Shown one piece after another: positions 56,240 to 64,000 of a stretch of DNA of 64,000 nucleotides. Positions within the stretch are counted from its first letter, which is position 1. Each line of letters opens with the position of its first letter. The DNA lies in the NCBI RefSeq assembly GCF_900182985.1, contig NZ_FXUY01000001.1, forward strand, positions 2,232,001 through 2,296,000, written 5' to 3'. The translations under genes were made by a program, and so were the position numbers. The stretch is from Pseudomonas helmanticensis. Its GTDB lineage: Bacteria; Pseudomonadota; Gammaproteobacteria; Pseudomonadales; Pseudomonadaceae. Under the pieces are notes generated by a model. It saw nothing but the letters and a program-made list of their open reading frames with translations. It was not told the origin of the DNA and did not search any database.

Positions 56240-56331
56240 TGTAGGAGCTGCCGCAGGCTGCGATCTTTTGATCCTGTTTTTTAAAATCAAAATCAAGATC
56301 AAAAGATCGCAGCCTTCGGCAGCTCCTACAT
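56240..56331. repeat. REP pair (family A)
   Basis: Arms GTAGGAGCTGCCGCAGGCTG and CGCAGCCTTCGGCAGCTCCT around an AT-rich centre. It separates rmf from the convergent pyrD. Confidence 0.87.
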
Positions 56332-56349
56332 TGATCAGGTCAGCCTGGG

Positions 56350-57372
56350 TTATTTGCGTAGGGCGGCGATGGCGTCTACCGACTCGCGGATCAGTGCAGG
56401 GCCTTTATAGATGAAGCCGGAGTAGATCTGCACCAGGCTCGCACCCGCGAGAATTTTCTCCGCTGCATGCTTGCCTTCAGTGATGCCGCCAGCGGCAATG
56501 ATCGGCAAACGCCCAGCCAACTCACCCGCCAGCACCTTCACGGTATTCGTACTCTTCTCACGCACCGGCGCGCCGGACAAACCGCCCGCCTCGTCGCCAT
56601 GCTCCATGCCTTCAACGCCGACACGGCTCAGGGTGGTGTTGGTCGCGATCACCGCGTCCATGCCGGTTTCGATCAGCGCTTGCGCGACCTGCGCGGTTTC
56701 TTCATCAGTCATGTCCGGCGCGATCTTGATTGCCAGCGGTACATGCTTGCCATGACGCAAGGCCAGTTCGGCGCGGCGCGTGGCCAGATCAGCCAACAAT
56801 TGCTTGAGCGAATCGCCAAACTGCAGGCTGCGCAGGCCCGGGGTGTTGGGCGAACTGACGTTGACCGTCACGTAGCTGGCGTGGGCATAAACCTTGTCCA
56901 GGCAGATCAGGTAATCGTCGACCGCGCGTTCAACCGGTGTGTCGAAGTTCTTGCCGATGTTGATGCCCAGCACGCCTTTGTATTTAGCCGCTGCCACGCG
57001 CGCCAGCAGGTTATCGACCCCGAGGTTGTTGAAACCCATGCGGTTGATGATCGCCTCGGCTTCCGGCAGGCGGAAAATCCGTGGTTTCGGGTTACCCGGC
57101 TGCGGACGCGGGGTCACGGTGCCGATTTCGACAAAACCGAAACCCAACTGTGCGAAGCCGTCGATGGCCGCGCCGTTTTTGTCCAGACCGGCCGCCAGCC
57201 CCACCGGGTTCGGAAAGTCGATACCCATGACGGTCACCGGCACGTTCGCCGGCGCCTTGCACAGCAAGCCATTGAGGCCCAAACGCCCACCCGCGCCGAT
57301 CAGATCCAGCGACAGATCGTGGGAAGTTTCCGGGGAAAGTTTGAACAACAGCTGACGGGCCAGGGTGTACAT
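56350..57372 (-). CDS. pyrD: Dihydroorotate dehydrogenase (quinone)
   Basis: A membrane-associated FMN enzyme of 340 aa in pyrimidine synthesis, class 2. The N-terminal amphipathic segment [18 protein letters not shown] binds the membrane and quinone. [20 protein letters not shown] and [11 protein letters not shown] are FMN/orotate blocks. [15 protein letters not shown] holds the catalytic serine. The start ATG 57372 gives the standard length; upstream in-frame codons are unlikely. Confidence 0.94.
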   Translation of the reverse strand: MYTLARQLLFKLSPETSHDLSLDLIGAGGRLGLNGLLCKAPANVPVTVMGIDFPNPVGLAAGLDKNGAAIDGFAQLGFGFVEIGTVTPRPQPGNPKPRIFRLPEAEAIINRMGFNNLGVDNLLARVAAAKYKGVLGINIGKNFDTPVERAVDDYLICLDKVYAHASYVTVNVSSPNTPGLRSLQFGDSLKQLLADLATRRAELALRHGKHVPLAIKIAPDMTDEETAQVAQALIETGMDAVIATNTTLSRVGVEGMEHGDEAGGLSGAPVREKSTNTVKVLAGELAGRLPIIAAGGITEGKHAAEKILAGASLVQIYSGFIYKGPALIRESVDAIAALRK

Positions 57373-57462
57373 GGGCGGCGATGACTCGGGCGGCGAAAAG
57401 AGGCGGCGATTATAGCCGGGCATGGGCCTGCGGCGCGAGGCGCACGCGTAAATCGCTGACGC

Positions 57463-57478
57463 TGGCATATGCCTTGCA
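57463..57478 (+). promoter_or_regulatory. Sigma-54 promoter of nasST
   Basis: TGGCAT-ATGCC-TTGCA has the required GG-N10-GC spacing of a -24/-12 element. The expected start is near 57489, leaving a leader of about 105 nt before nasS. Nitrate assimilation genes are normally RpoN/NtrC dependent. Confidence 0.7.
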
Positions 57479-57501
57479 CTTTCTTCGTTATCAGCTCGCA
57501 G

Positions 57502-57581
57502 GCCAATGGCGGCAAACGGGCAAGGACAATGGCGTCGTCCCCGGGTTTTGCCTGCGCAAAGTCCAGGACGGCGTTTTTTTT
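57502..57581 (+). promoter_or_regulatory. ANTAR-type antitermination leader of nasST
   Basis: Hairpin 1: GCC-AATGGC-GGC (57502-57513). Hairpin 2: GAC-AATGGC-GTC (57525-57536). Both hexaloops have the A1 and G4 bases required by ANTAR proteins. The terminator CGTCGTCC (57533-57540) / GGACGGCG (57566-57573) plus eight T uses the 3' arm of hairpin 2, so the two folds exclude each other. The nasS Shine-Dalgarno (GAGG) follows directly. Confidence 0.75.
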
Positions 57582-57594
57582 GAGGTGGCGTTGG

Positions 57595-58806
57595 ATGAAT
57601 GAACCATCAGTGGGGCCGCTGGCCTGGGTCAACGGCAGCGATGCGCCGGAAAAAAGCGCGATCAACCTTGGTTTCATGGCCCTGAGCGATTGCGCTTCGG
57701 TCGTCGTCGCTGCCACTCAGGGCTTTGCTCAGCCCTATGGGCTGACCCTGAACCTCAAGCGCCAGGCTTCCTGGGCGAATCTGCGCGACAAGCTGGTCAG
57801 CGGTGAACTCGATGCCGCCCACAGCCTTTACGGCCTGATATACGCGGTGCATCTGGGCATCGGCGGCGTTGCCCCGACCGACATGGCGGTACTGATGGGC
57901 CTGAATCAGAACGGCCAGAGCCTGAATCTTTCACACGACCTGCAAAACCTCGGCGTGACCAGTCCTGAAGCGCTGGACCGGCACGTGCACCAAAGCCGCG
58001 CAAAACTCACCTTCGCGCAGACCTTCCCAACCGGCACCCACGCGATGTGGCTGTATTACTGGCTGGCGAGCCAAGGCATTCATCCGTTGCAGGATGTCGA
58101 CAGCGTGGTTGTGCCGCCGCCGCAAATGGTCGCGCACTTGCAGGCCGGGCGCATCGACGGTTTCTGCGTCGGCGAACCGTGGGCTGCCAGCGCGGTGCAG
58201 CAGGATCTCGGCTTCACCCTCGCCACCAGCCAGACCATCTGGCCCGATCACCCGGAAAAAGTCCTCGGCTGCACCCGCGAATTCGTCGAGCAATACCCCA
58301 ACACTGCGCGGGCGTTGGTGATGGCGATCCTTGAAGCCAGCCGCTTCATCGAAGCAAGCCCGGAAAACCGTCGCAGCAGCGCGCAATTGCTCAGCGCACA
58401 GGAATACCTCGACGCGCCCGTGGCCTGCATCGAACCGCGCTTTCTCGGTGACTACGCCGATGGCCTCGGCAATCGCTGGCAAGATCCGCACGCGCTGCGC
58501 TTTCACGGCAAAGGCGAAGTCAATCTGCCGTATCTGTCCGATGGCATGTGGTTCATGACCCAATTCCGGCGCTGGGGTTTGCTGCGCGAAGATCCGGATT
58601 ACCTCGCCGTCGCCCGCCAGGTTCAGCAACTCGATCTCTACCGCGAGGCAGCCACGGCGGTCGGCGTTGCAGCGTGGGGAGCCGAGATGCGCAGCAGCCA
58701 GTTGCTCGACGGCAAACTCTGGGACGGTAGCGACCCGGCCGGTTACGCGCGCAGTTTCAAGCTGCACGCGTTGAACGACGACACCGCCCTTCTCGCCCAT
58801 CGCTGA
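57595..58806 (+). CDS. nasS: Nitrate-sensing protein NasS (CmpA/NrtA-like, cytoplasmic)
   Basis: A protein of 403 aa related to nitrate/bicarbonate-binding ABC proteins but without a signal peptide, as expected for NasS, which holds NasT inactive until nitrate binds. Blocks include [48 protein letters not shown] and [20 protein letters not shown]. The start ATG 57595 follows GAGGTGGCG. It is 15 bases from nasT and preceded by a sigma-54 promoter and an attenuator leader. Confidence 0.9.
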   Translation: MNEPSVGPLAWVNGSDAPEKSAINLGFMALSDCASVVVAATQGFAQPYGLTLNLKRQASWANLRDKLVSGELDAAHSLYGLIYAVHLGIGGVAPTDMAVLMGLNQNGQSLNLSHDLQNLGVTSPEALDRHVHQSRAKLTFAQTFPTGTHAMWLYYWLASQGIHPLQDVDSVVVPPPQMVAHLQAGRIDGFCVGEPWAASAVQQDLGFTLATSQTIWPDHPEKVLGCTREFVEQYPNTARALVMAILEASRFIEASPENRRSSAQLLSAQEYLDAPVACIEPRFLGDYADGLGNRWQDPHALRFHGKGEVNLPYLSDGMWFMTQFRRWGLLREDPDYLAVARQVQQLDLYREAATAVGVAAWGAEMRSSQLLDGKLWDGSDPAGYARSFKLHALNDDTALLAHR

Positions 58807-58821
58807 CAGGAGACCGCGAAC

Positions 58822-59397
58822 ATGTTGCGCATTCTGCTGATCAACGACACGGCAAAAAAAGTCGGCCGCCTGAAAGCGGCGCTGACCGAGGCCGGTTTTG
58901 AGGTCATCGACGAATCCGGCCTGACCATCGACCTGCCCGTGCGCGTCGAAACGGTGCGCCCGGACGTGATCCTGATCGATACCGAGTCACCGAGCCGCGA
59001 TGTCATGGAGCAAGTGGTGCTGGTCAGCCGCGACCAGCCACGGCCAATCGTGATGTTTACCGACGAGCATGACCCTGGCGTGATGCGTCAGGCGATCAAG
59101 TCCGGGGTCAGTGCCTACATCGTTGAAGGTATTCACGCACAGCGTTTGCAGCCGATTCTTGATGTCGCGATGGCGCGCTTCGAGAGCGATCAGGCGTTGC
59201 GTGCGCAGCTGCAGGCGCGGGACCAGCAACTGGCCGAGCGCAAGCGCATCGAACTGGCCAAGGGGTTGTTGATGAAAATGAAGGACTGCAATGAGGAAGA
59301 GGCTTACACCCTGATGCGACGGCAGGCGATGAGCCGGCAGCAGAAATTGATTCAGGTGGCGGAGCAGATTATTGCCATGAGTGAGTTGCTTGGCTGA
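58822..59397 (+). CDS. nasT: ANTAR-domain antiterminator NasT
   Basis: A protein of 191 aa. A receiver-like domain (MLRILLINDTAKKVGRLK, DVILIDTESP) is followed by a coiled coil and a C-terminal ANTAR RNA-binding domain (ERKRIELAKGLLMKMKDCNE, then EAYTLMRRQAMSRQQKL). When released from NasS it binds two-hairpin leaders and prevents termination. Three such leaders occur within 6 kb, including the one before its own operon. Confidence 0.93.
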   Translation: MLRILLINDTAKKVGRLKAALTEAGFEVIDESGLTIDLPVRVETVRPDVILIDTESPSRDVMEQVVLVSRDQPRPIVMFTDEHDPGVMRQAIKSGVSAYIVEGIHAQRLQPILDVAMARFESDQALRAQLQARDQQLAERKRIELAKGLLMKMKDCNEEEAYTLMRRQAMSRQQKLIQVAEQIIAMSELLG

Positions 59398-59417
59398 GGT
59401 GTTCTAACCACTGAACG

Positions 59418-59694
59418 CCCCTCACCCTAGCCCTCTCCCAGAGGGAGAGGGGACTGATTGGGGGATGCTCGGGAAATAGGCCGGCCTGTAGCTTTCTGCT
59501 GTGAATCCGTAATCGACTCGGTTTCCCAAGTCGATGTCTGGCGCCAGACACCTCGGTCAGTCCCCTCGCGAAGTACGCCGGCCTGTAGCTTTCTGCTGTG
59601 AATCCGTAATCGACTCGGTTTCTCAGGTCGATGTTTGGCGCCAGACACCTCGGTCAGTCCCCTCTCCCTCCGGGAGAGGGCTAGGGTGAGGGGC
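59418..59694. repeat. Family E repeat with an internal 97-bp duplication
   Basis: Ends CCCCTCACCCTAGCCCTCTC and GAGAGGGCTAGGGTGAGGGG. Inside, CCGGCCTGTAGCTTTCTGCT and the following bases occur twice, starting at 59481 and 59578, a tandem duplication of period 97. It ends 19 bases before the sigma-54 promoter of the transporter gene. Confidence 0.82.
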
Positions 59695-59712
59695 TTTTGA
59701 TTTTCCGGCTGT

Positions 59713-59728
59713 TGGCACAAATCTCGCT
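59713..59728 (+). promoter_or_regulatory. Sigma-54 promoter of the nitrate transporter operon
   Basis: TGGCAC-AAATC-TCGCT with exact GG-N10-GC spacing and one mismatch in the -12 block. The expected start near 59739 is only a few bases before the first leader hairpin. Confidence 0.7.
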
Positions 59729-59744
59729 AAGCATCCCCTCAGGT

Positions 59745-59826
59745 AACCAACGGCGGTTGCCCCACCCACGACAAAGACGTCGCTCACCCGTTCGCCCCAA
59801 CCGGCGCATCAGGTAGCGGCGTTTTT
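59745..59826 (+). promoter_or_regulatory. ANTAR-type antitermination leader of the nitrate transporter operon
   Basis: Hairpin 1: AACC-AACGGC-GGTT (59745-59758). Hairpin 2: CGAC-AAAGAC-GTCG (59769-59782). The terminator ACGTCGCT (59777-59784) / AGCGGCGT (59815-59822), followed by T, overlaps hairpin 2. Both loops keep A1 and G4. From 59827 to 59927 no further gene is seen. Confidence 0.75.
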
Positions 59827-59927
59827 GCGTTTTGGCCCCACAGCTCGGGGCCGGTGGTGCGGCCGTGGCGGCGCCCCACTTGCTGTTGCATGACTCCTTT
59901 CGAGACTCTTTTCAGCTGAGGTGCGCG

Positions 59928-61139
59928 ATGAATTCAAGCTTCTGGAAATCCGGCCACACCCCGACCCTGTTCGCGGCCTTCCTCTATTTCGACCTGAGCT
60001 TCATGGTCTGGTATCTGCTCGGCCCGTTGGCGGTGCAGATTGCCGCTGATTTGCACCTGACCACGCAACAACGCGGCCTCGTCGTCGCCACGCCGATCCT
60101 CGCCGGTGCGGTACTGCGCTTCATCATGGGCATGCTCGCCGATCGGCTGTCGCCGAAAACCGCCGGGCTGATCGGTCAGGTCATTGTGATTTGCGCGCTG
60201 TTCGGCGCCTGGAAAATCGGCATTCACAGCTACGAACAAGCACTGATCCTCGGCCTGTTCCTCGGCATGGCCGGCGCGTCGTTCGCCGTGGCCCTGCCGC
60301 TGGCCTCGCAATGGTATCCGCCGCAGCATCAGGGCAAAGCCATGGGCATTGCCGGCGCGGGCAACTCCGGCACTGTGTTCGCCGCGCTGCTGGCGCCTGT
60401 GCTCGCCGCCGCGTTCGGCTGGAGCAATGTTTTCGGCTTTGCGTTGATTCCGTTGATCCTGACGTTGGTGCTGTTTGCCTGGCTGGCGAAAAACGCGCCG
60501 GAGCGGCCAAAAGCCAAAGCCATGACCGACTACTTCAAAGCCTTGGGCGACCGTGACAGTTGGTGGTTCATGTTTTTCTACAGCGTCACGTTCGGCGGCT
60601 TCATCGGTCTGGCCAGCGCCCTGCCCGGCTACTTCAACGATCAATACGGTTTGAGCCCGGTGACCGCTGGTTACTACACGGCGGCCTGCGTGTTCGGTGG
60701 CAGTTTGATGCGTCCGTTGGGCGGTGCGCTGGCTGACCGTTTTGGTGGCATCCGCACCCTGCTGGCGATGTACACCGTGGCCGCGATCTGCATCGCCGCC
60801 GTCGGTTTCAACCTGCCAAGTTCCTACGCCGCGCTGGCGCTTTTCGTCTGCACCATGCTCGGCCTGGGCGCCGGCAACGGTGCGGTTTTCCAATTGGTGC
60901 CGCAGCGTTTTCGCCTGGAGATCGGCGTGATGACCGGATTGATCGGGATGGCCGGCGGCATCGGCGGTTTTGCCTTGGCGGCAGGCATGGGCGCGATCAA
61001 ACAAAGCACCGGCAGCTATCAACTGGCCCTGTGGTTGTTCGCCAGCCTCGGCGTGTTGGCGTGGTTTGGCCTGCACGGCGTCAAACGTCGCTGGAGAACC
61101 ACTTGGGGCTCGGCAGCGGTGACGGCGGCGCGGGTCTGA
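59928..61139 (+). CDS. nasA: Nitrate/nitrite transporter, MFS (NarK/NasA type)
   Basis: An inner-membrane protein of 403 aa and 12 helices, importing nitrate for assimilation. NNP-family signatures are FFYSVTFGGFIGLASALPGY and GAGNGAVFQLVPQRF, plus the conserved arginine context LRFIMGMLADRLSPK. The start MNSSFWKSGHTPTL at 59928 follows GAGGTGCGCG; an earlier in-frame start is unsupported. It is seven bases from the kinase/phosphatase gene. Confidence 0.93.
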   Translation: MNSSFWKSGHTPTLFAAFLYFDLSFMVWYLLGPLAVQIAADLHLTTQQRGLVVATPILAGAVLRFIMGMLADRLSPKTAGLIGQVIVICALFGAWKIGIHSYEQALILGLFLGMAGASFAVALPLASQWYPPQHQGKAMGIAGAGNSGTVFAALLAPVLAAAFGWSNVFGFALIPLILTLVLFAWLAKNAPERPKAKAMTDYFKALGDRDSWWFMFFYSVTFGGFIGLASALPGYFNDQYGLSPVTAGYYTAACVFGGSLMRPLGGALADRFGGIRTLLAMYTVAAICIAAVGFNLPSSYAALALFVCTMLGLGAGNGAVFQLVPQRFRLEIGVMTGLIGMAGGIGGFALAAGMGAIKQSTGSYQLALWLFASLGVLAWFGLHGVKRRWRTTWGSAAVTAARV

Positions 61140-61146
61140 GGCATCG

Positions 61147-62808
61147 ATGGCCCTGCAACTGAGTTTCGCCGAAGCCAGCGCCACCGGTCCGCGTGCGGAG
61201 AATCAGGACGCTTTGCGTTCGGTAACACCGGCGCCGGCGCTGGCGGCGAGCAAAGGTTATCTGTTCGCCATCGCCGACGGCGTCAGCCAGTGCGCCGATG
61301 GTGGCCTCGCCGCACGTTCGACCTTGCAGGCCCTGGCGCTCGACTATTACGCCACGCCGCAAACCTGGAGCGTGGCGCAGGCACTCGATCGCTTGCTGCT
61401 CGCGCAAAATCGCTGGTTGCAGGCCAATGGCGGTGGGCAACCGTTGCTCACCACTGTCAGTGCTTTGGTCATGCGTGGTCGGCGCTTTACCTTGGCCCAC
61501 GTAGGAGATTGCCGGGTGTATCGCTGGCACGCCGACGGCTTGCAGCGAGTCACCGAAGACCACGTCTGGGAGCAGCCGGGCATGCAGCACGTGCTCAAGC
61601 GTGCGCTCGGGCTGGATCAGCATCTGGTGCTGGATTTTCTCGACGGTGAATTGCGCGAGGGCGAGCGTTTCGTAATGCTCAGCGACGGGATCTGGTCGAC
61701 GCTCGGAGATACCGCGATTGCGGCGATTCTGCGTGATCAGCCGGATCTCGACAGCGCCGCACATACCTTGGTCAACGCCGCGCATCTGGCCGGCAGTCAG
61801 GACAACGCCAGTGCTTTGCTGGTGCGCGTCGATGCGGTCGGCGAGGCGAACATTGGCGACGCGCTGATTCATTTGCAGCAATGGCCGTTGCCGCCACCAC
61901 TGAAACCCGGGCAGTCGTTCGAAGGCTGGCAGGTGCAAGGCATCGTCGCGCAGAGCCAGCAATCATTGCTGTATCGAGTGCTGGATGGACAAGGTCAGTC
62001 CTGGCTTCTGAAAACCCTGCCCACGCGCTCCGTCGATGATTCCTACGCCGGGCAAGCATTGCTGTCCGAGGAATGGTTTCTGAAACGGGTGGCCGGGCGG
62101 CATTTTCCTGAAGTCCACCCGTGCAGTCAGCGTCAGCATTTGTACTACGTGATGCGCGAATATTCCGGGTCGACGCTGGCACAGCTTGGGCCTTTATCTT
62201 TGGCGCAATGGCAGGACATCGCCGAACGGCTGCTGCGTGCGGTCGGGTTGCTGCATCGACGGCAGATCCTGCATCGCGACATCAAACCGGAAAACCTGCA
62301 TCTAGGTGACGACGGCGAACTGCGCTTGCTGGATTTTGGCCTGGCGTATTGTCCTGGGCTGTCCGAAGACGCGCCGTCGACGTTGCCGGGAACGCCGAGT
62401 TATATCGCGCCGGAAGCGTTTCGCGGTGATGCGCCGAGTGCGCAGCAGGATTTGTACGCGGTAGGCGTCACGCTGTATTTCCTGCTGACGGGGCATTATC
62501 CCTATGGCGAAATCGAAGCGTTTCAGCGACCGCGCTTTGGTCTGCCGGTGAGTGCCAGTCGTTTTCGGCCTGACTTGCCGGAATGGCTGGCGCAGAGCCT
62601 GGAACGCGGGGTTGCAGCCGATCCGCAGCAACGGTTTGAGACCGCTGAAGAATGGTTGCTGGTGCTGGAACAGGGTGAGCGGCGCAGTTTGAGTGTGCGG
62701 CCTCGGCCGCTGTTGGAGCGTGAGCCATTGAAGGTCTGGCGGACGATGGCGTTGCTGGCCCTGCTCGGGAATGTGGTGCTGCTGGTTTTGTTGTTTCATC
62801 ACTCCTAA
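61147..62808 (+). CDS. Fused PP2C phosphatase/Ser-Thr kinase with membrane anchor
   Basis: A protein of 553 aa. Residues 1-235 are a PP2C-type phosphatase (ENQDAL, FAIADGVSQCADGG, HVGDCRVYR, MLSDGIWS). Residues about 255-525 form a Hanks-type kinase with LLKTLP (Lys), HRDIKPEN (376-383) and DFG (396-398). The C-terminus is one membrane helix (ALLALLGNVVLLVLLFH), placing the catalytic parts in the cytoplasm. It lies in the nitrate operon, as in P. aeruginosa. Its target is unknown; regulation of nitrate uptake or reduction is an inference. Confidence 0.9.
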   Translation: MALQLSFAEASATGPRAENQDALRSVTPAPALAASKGYLFAIADGVSQCADGGLAARSTLQALALDYYATPQTWSVAQALDRLLLAQNRWLQANGGGQPLLTTVSALVMRGRRFTLAHVGDCRVYRWHADGLQRVTEDHVWEQPGMQHVLKRALGLDQHLVLDFLDGELREGERFVMLSDGIWSTLGDTAIAAILRDQPDLDSAAHTLVNAAHLAGSQDNASALLVRVDAVGEANIGDALIHLQQWPLPPPLKPGQSFEGWQVQGIVAQSQQSLLYRVLDGQGQSWLLKTLPTRSVDDSYAGQALLSEEWFLKRVAGRHFPEVHPCSQRQHLYYVMREYSGSTLAQLGPLSLAQWQDIAERLLRAVGLLHRRQILHRDIKPENLHLGDDGELRLLDFGLAYCPGLSEDAPSTLPGTPSYIAPEAFRGDAPSAQQDLYAVGVTLYFLLTGHYPYGEIEAFQRPRFGLPVSASRFRPDLPEWLAQSLERGVAADPQQRFETAEEWLLVLEQGERRSLSVRPRPLLEREPLKVWRTMALLALLGNVVLLVLLFHHS

Positions 62809-62885
62809 AAGATCGCAGCCTTCGGCAGCTCCTACATGGTATCGCGTTCGCCTGTAGGAGCTGCCGAAGGCTGCGATCTTTTGAT
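62807..62885. repeat. REP pair (family A) after the kinase gene
   Basis: Arms AAAGATCGCAGCCTTCGGCA and GTAGGAGCTGCCGAAGGCTG around ATGGTATCGCGTTCG. It starts at the stop codon. Confidence 0.87.
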
Positions 62886-62980
62886 TCAGCGCTCCAAAAA
62901 AGCGCAACACGCCTCCAGAAAGTGCAGCGAGACATCTCCAATTGCGCAAATAGCCCAGCAACTACGGCGCCCGAGCCACT

Positions 62981-62996
62981 TGGCACAACCACTGCA
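62981..62996 (+). promoter_or_regulatory. Sigma-54 promoter of nirB
   Basis: TGGCAC-AACCA-CTGCA with exact GG-N10-GC spacing. A start near 63007 would precede the first leader hairpin by about 18 bases. The interval 62886-62980 holds no gene and is where NtrC-type enhancer sites would be expected. Confidence 0.75.
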
Positions 62997-63024
62997 TTAT
63001 CCCATTCAACACACACATAAAGCC

Positions 63025-63113
63025 CAGCCTTCAACGACGAAGGCTGCGCTTCCCGAGAGAACGGGACCAGGACAAAGGCGTCCTCGCTAGGCAACTAGCG
63101 GGACGCCTTTTTT
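63025..63113 (+). promoter_or_regulatory. ANTAR-type antitermination leader of nirB
   Basis: Hairpin 1: CAGCCTTC-AACGAC-GAAGGCTG (63025-63046). Hairpin 2: AGGAC-AAAGGC-GTCCT (63069-63084). The strong terminator AGGCGTCC (63076-63083) + CGCTAG / CTAGCG + GGACGCCT (63101-63108) has a GCAA loop and six T, and its 5' arm includes part of the hairpin 2 loop and 3' arm. It is the clearest of the three leaders. Confidence 0.85.
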
Positions 63114-63184
63114 GTTTGCGCAAAATTTCTCGAGCAAGGCCTGACTGCCCACAAGAGGCCAGCCGCAGCTCCCCGGAGAACCTG

Positions 63185-64000
63185 ATGAAAAAACTCAAAC
63201 TGGTGATGATCGGCAATGGCATGGCCGGGGTTCGTACCCTCGAAGAGCTGCTCAAACTGAGCAACGAGCTGTACGACATCACCGTCTTCGGCGCCGAACC
63301 GCACACCAACTACAACCGCATCCTGCTCTCGCCGGTGCTGGCTGGTGAGCAGACCTTCGAAGAGATCGTGCTCAACGACCTCGACTGGTATCTGCAAAAC
63401 AACATCAAGTTGCTGCTCAACCGCAAAGTGGTGGAGATCGACCGGGTCAAACGCCGGGTGATCGCCGAGGACGGCACCGAGGCCGAATACGATCGCCTGC
63501 TGATCGCCACCGGTTCGACGCCGTTTATTCTGCCAATCCCCGGCAACACCCTGCACGGCGTGATCGGTTACCGCGACATCGCCGACACCCAGGCGATGAT
63601 CGACACCGCCAAAACCCACAAGCACGCGGTGGTCATCGGCGGCGGCCTGCTCGGTCTCGAAGCCGCCAACGGTCTGATGCTGCGCGGCATGCACGTCACC
63701 GTGGTGCACATCGGCGAATGGCTGCTGGAGCGGCAACTGGACAAGACCAGCGGCCAACTGCTGCAAAGCGCCCTCGAATCCCGAGGCCTGCACTTCCGCC
63801 TGTGCGAACAGACCCAGGCCCTGCACGACGCCGGCAATGGCCGGGTCGGCTCGGTGCAATTCAAGAACGGCGACATCATCCCCGCCGATCTGGTGGTGAT
63901 GGCAGCCGGCATTCGTCCCAACACCGAACTGGCGGAAAAGGCCGGCATCCCGTGCAATCGCGGGATTCTGGTCAATGACACCCTGCAAACCTACGATCCG
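63185..64000 (+). CDS. nirB: Nitrite reductase (NAD(P)H) large subunit, N-terminal part
   Basis: The first 272 codons are present; the window ends inside the gene. The N-terminus is an FAD/NAD(P)H-binding domain: VMIGNGMAGVRTLEELL (FAD), NYNRILLSPVLAGEQTF and VVIGGGLLGLEAANGLMLRG (NAD(P)H). This is the NirB layout, with the Fe-S/sirohaem part still to come. It reduces nitrite to ammonium. CCGGAGAACCTG precedes ATG 63185. Confidence 0.93.
   Translation, partial: MKKLKLVMIGNGMAGVRTLEELLKLSNELYDITVFGAEPHTNYNRILLSPVLAGEQTFEEIVLNDLDWYLQNNIKLLLNRKVVEIDRVKRRVIAEDGTEAEYDRLLIATGSTPFILPIPGNTLHGVIGYRDIADTQAMIDTAKTHKHAVVIGGGLLGLEAANGLMLRGMHVTVVHIGEWLLERQLDKTSGQLLQSALESRGLHFRLCEQTQALHDAGNGRVGSVQFKNGDIIPADLVVMAAGIRPNTELAEKAGIPCNRGILVNDTLQTYDP

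Noticed and set aside
62836..63090. Small plus-strand frame over the nirB leader
   Set aside because: It starts in a REP and runs through the sigma-54 promoter and ANTAR hairpins, which explain the sequence.

Overview
The window is a chromosomal segment of a fluorescent-type Pseudomonas (P. fluorescens group). The gene order ccoNOQP-ccoNOQP-ccoGHIS-hemN-anr-apt / acyl-CoA dehydrogenase-recR-ybaB-dnaX-ffs / ligA-zipA-smc-GntR-xdhABC-guaD matches the order I recall from P. aeruginosa. The GC-rich coding bias and the many copies of a short palindromic repeat (arm core GTAGGAGCTGCCG..GGCTGCGATC) fit the same group. No tRNA, rRNA operon, CRISPR array, transposase or complete prophage was seen. Assignments rest on reading the sequence; no database search was run.

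Layout. 1-3.8 kb: the end of a chemoreceptor, an unknown protein, two DUF6124-like paralogues, a C4-type antisense RNA element in front of one of them, several repeat families and a hydrolase. 3.8-10.8 kb: two complete, very similar cbb3 cytochrome oxidase operons. 10.8-13.1 kb: accessory patch with a secreted phosphoesterase and a Phd/VapC-type toxin-antitoxin pair. 13.2-22.5 kb: cbb3 assembly genes ccoGHIS, a TauE-like membrane protein, hemN behind a perfect ANR box, anr itself, and apt. 22.5-29.8 kb: acyl-CoA dehydrogenase, recR, an oxidoreductase, ybaB, dnaX, a periplasmic binding protein and the small SRP RNA. 29.8-39 kb: metallopeptidase, ligA, zipA, smc and a GntR regulator. 39-48 kb: purine catabolism (xdhA, xdhB, xdhC, guaD, GntR regulator, BenE-like transporter). 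48-57.4 kb: yggL, dacB, a diguanylate cyclase, rlmKL, rmf with a structured leader, pyrD. 57.4-64 kb: nitrate assimilation (nasS-nasT, nitrate transporter plus kinase/phosphatase, and the first 272 codons of nirB).

How the parts work together. The ANR module joins the sensor (anr), its likely targets (hemN, ccoG, perhaps the second ccoN) and the low-oxygen oxidases. The nitrate module is the most striking regulatory unit. Each of its three transcription units (nasST, nasA-kinase, nirB) has a sigma-54-type promoter (GG-N10-GC), then two hairpins with six-base loops fitting AANGRC, then a terminator whose 5' arm overlaps the second hairpin. This is the layout expected for antitermination by the ANTAR protein NasT, and it includes the nasST operon itself. 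The second notable RNA element is a chromosomal C4-like antisense RNA whose 14-nt loop holds an 11-nt perfect complement of the Shine-Dalgarno region of the downstream DUF6124-like gene. At least six families of dispersed repeats fill most gaps, including gaps inside operons.
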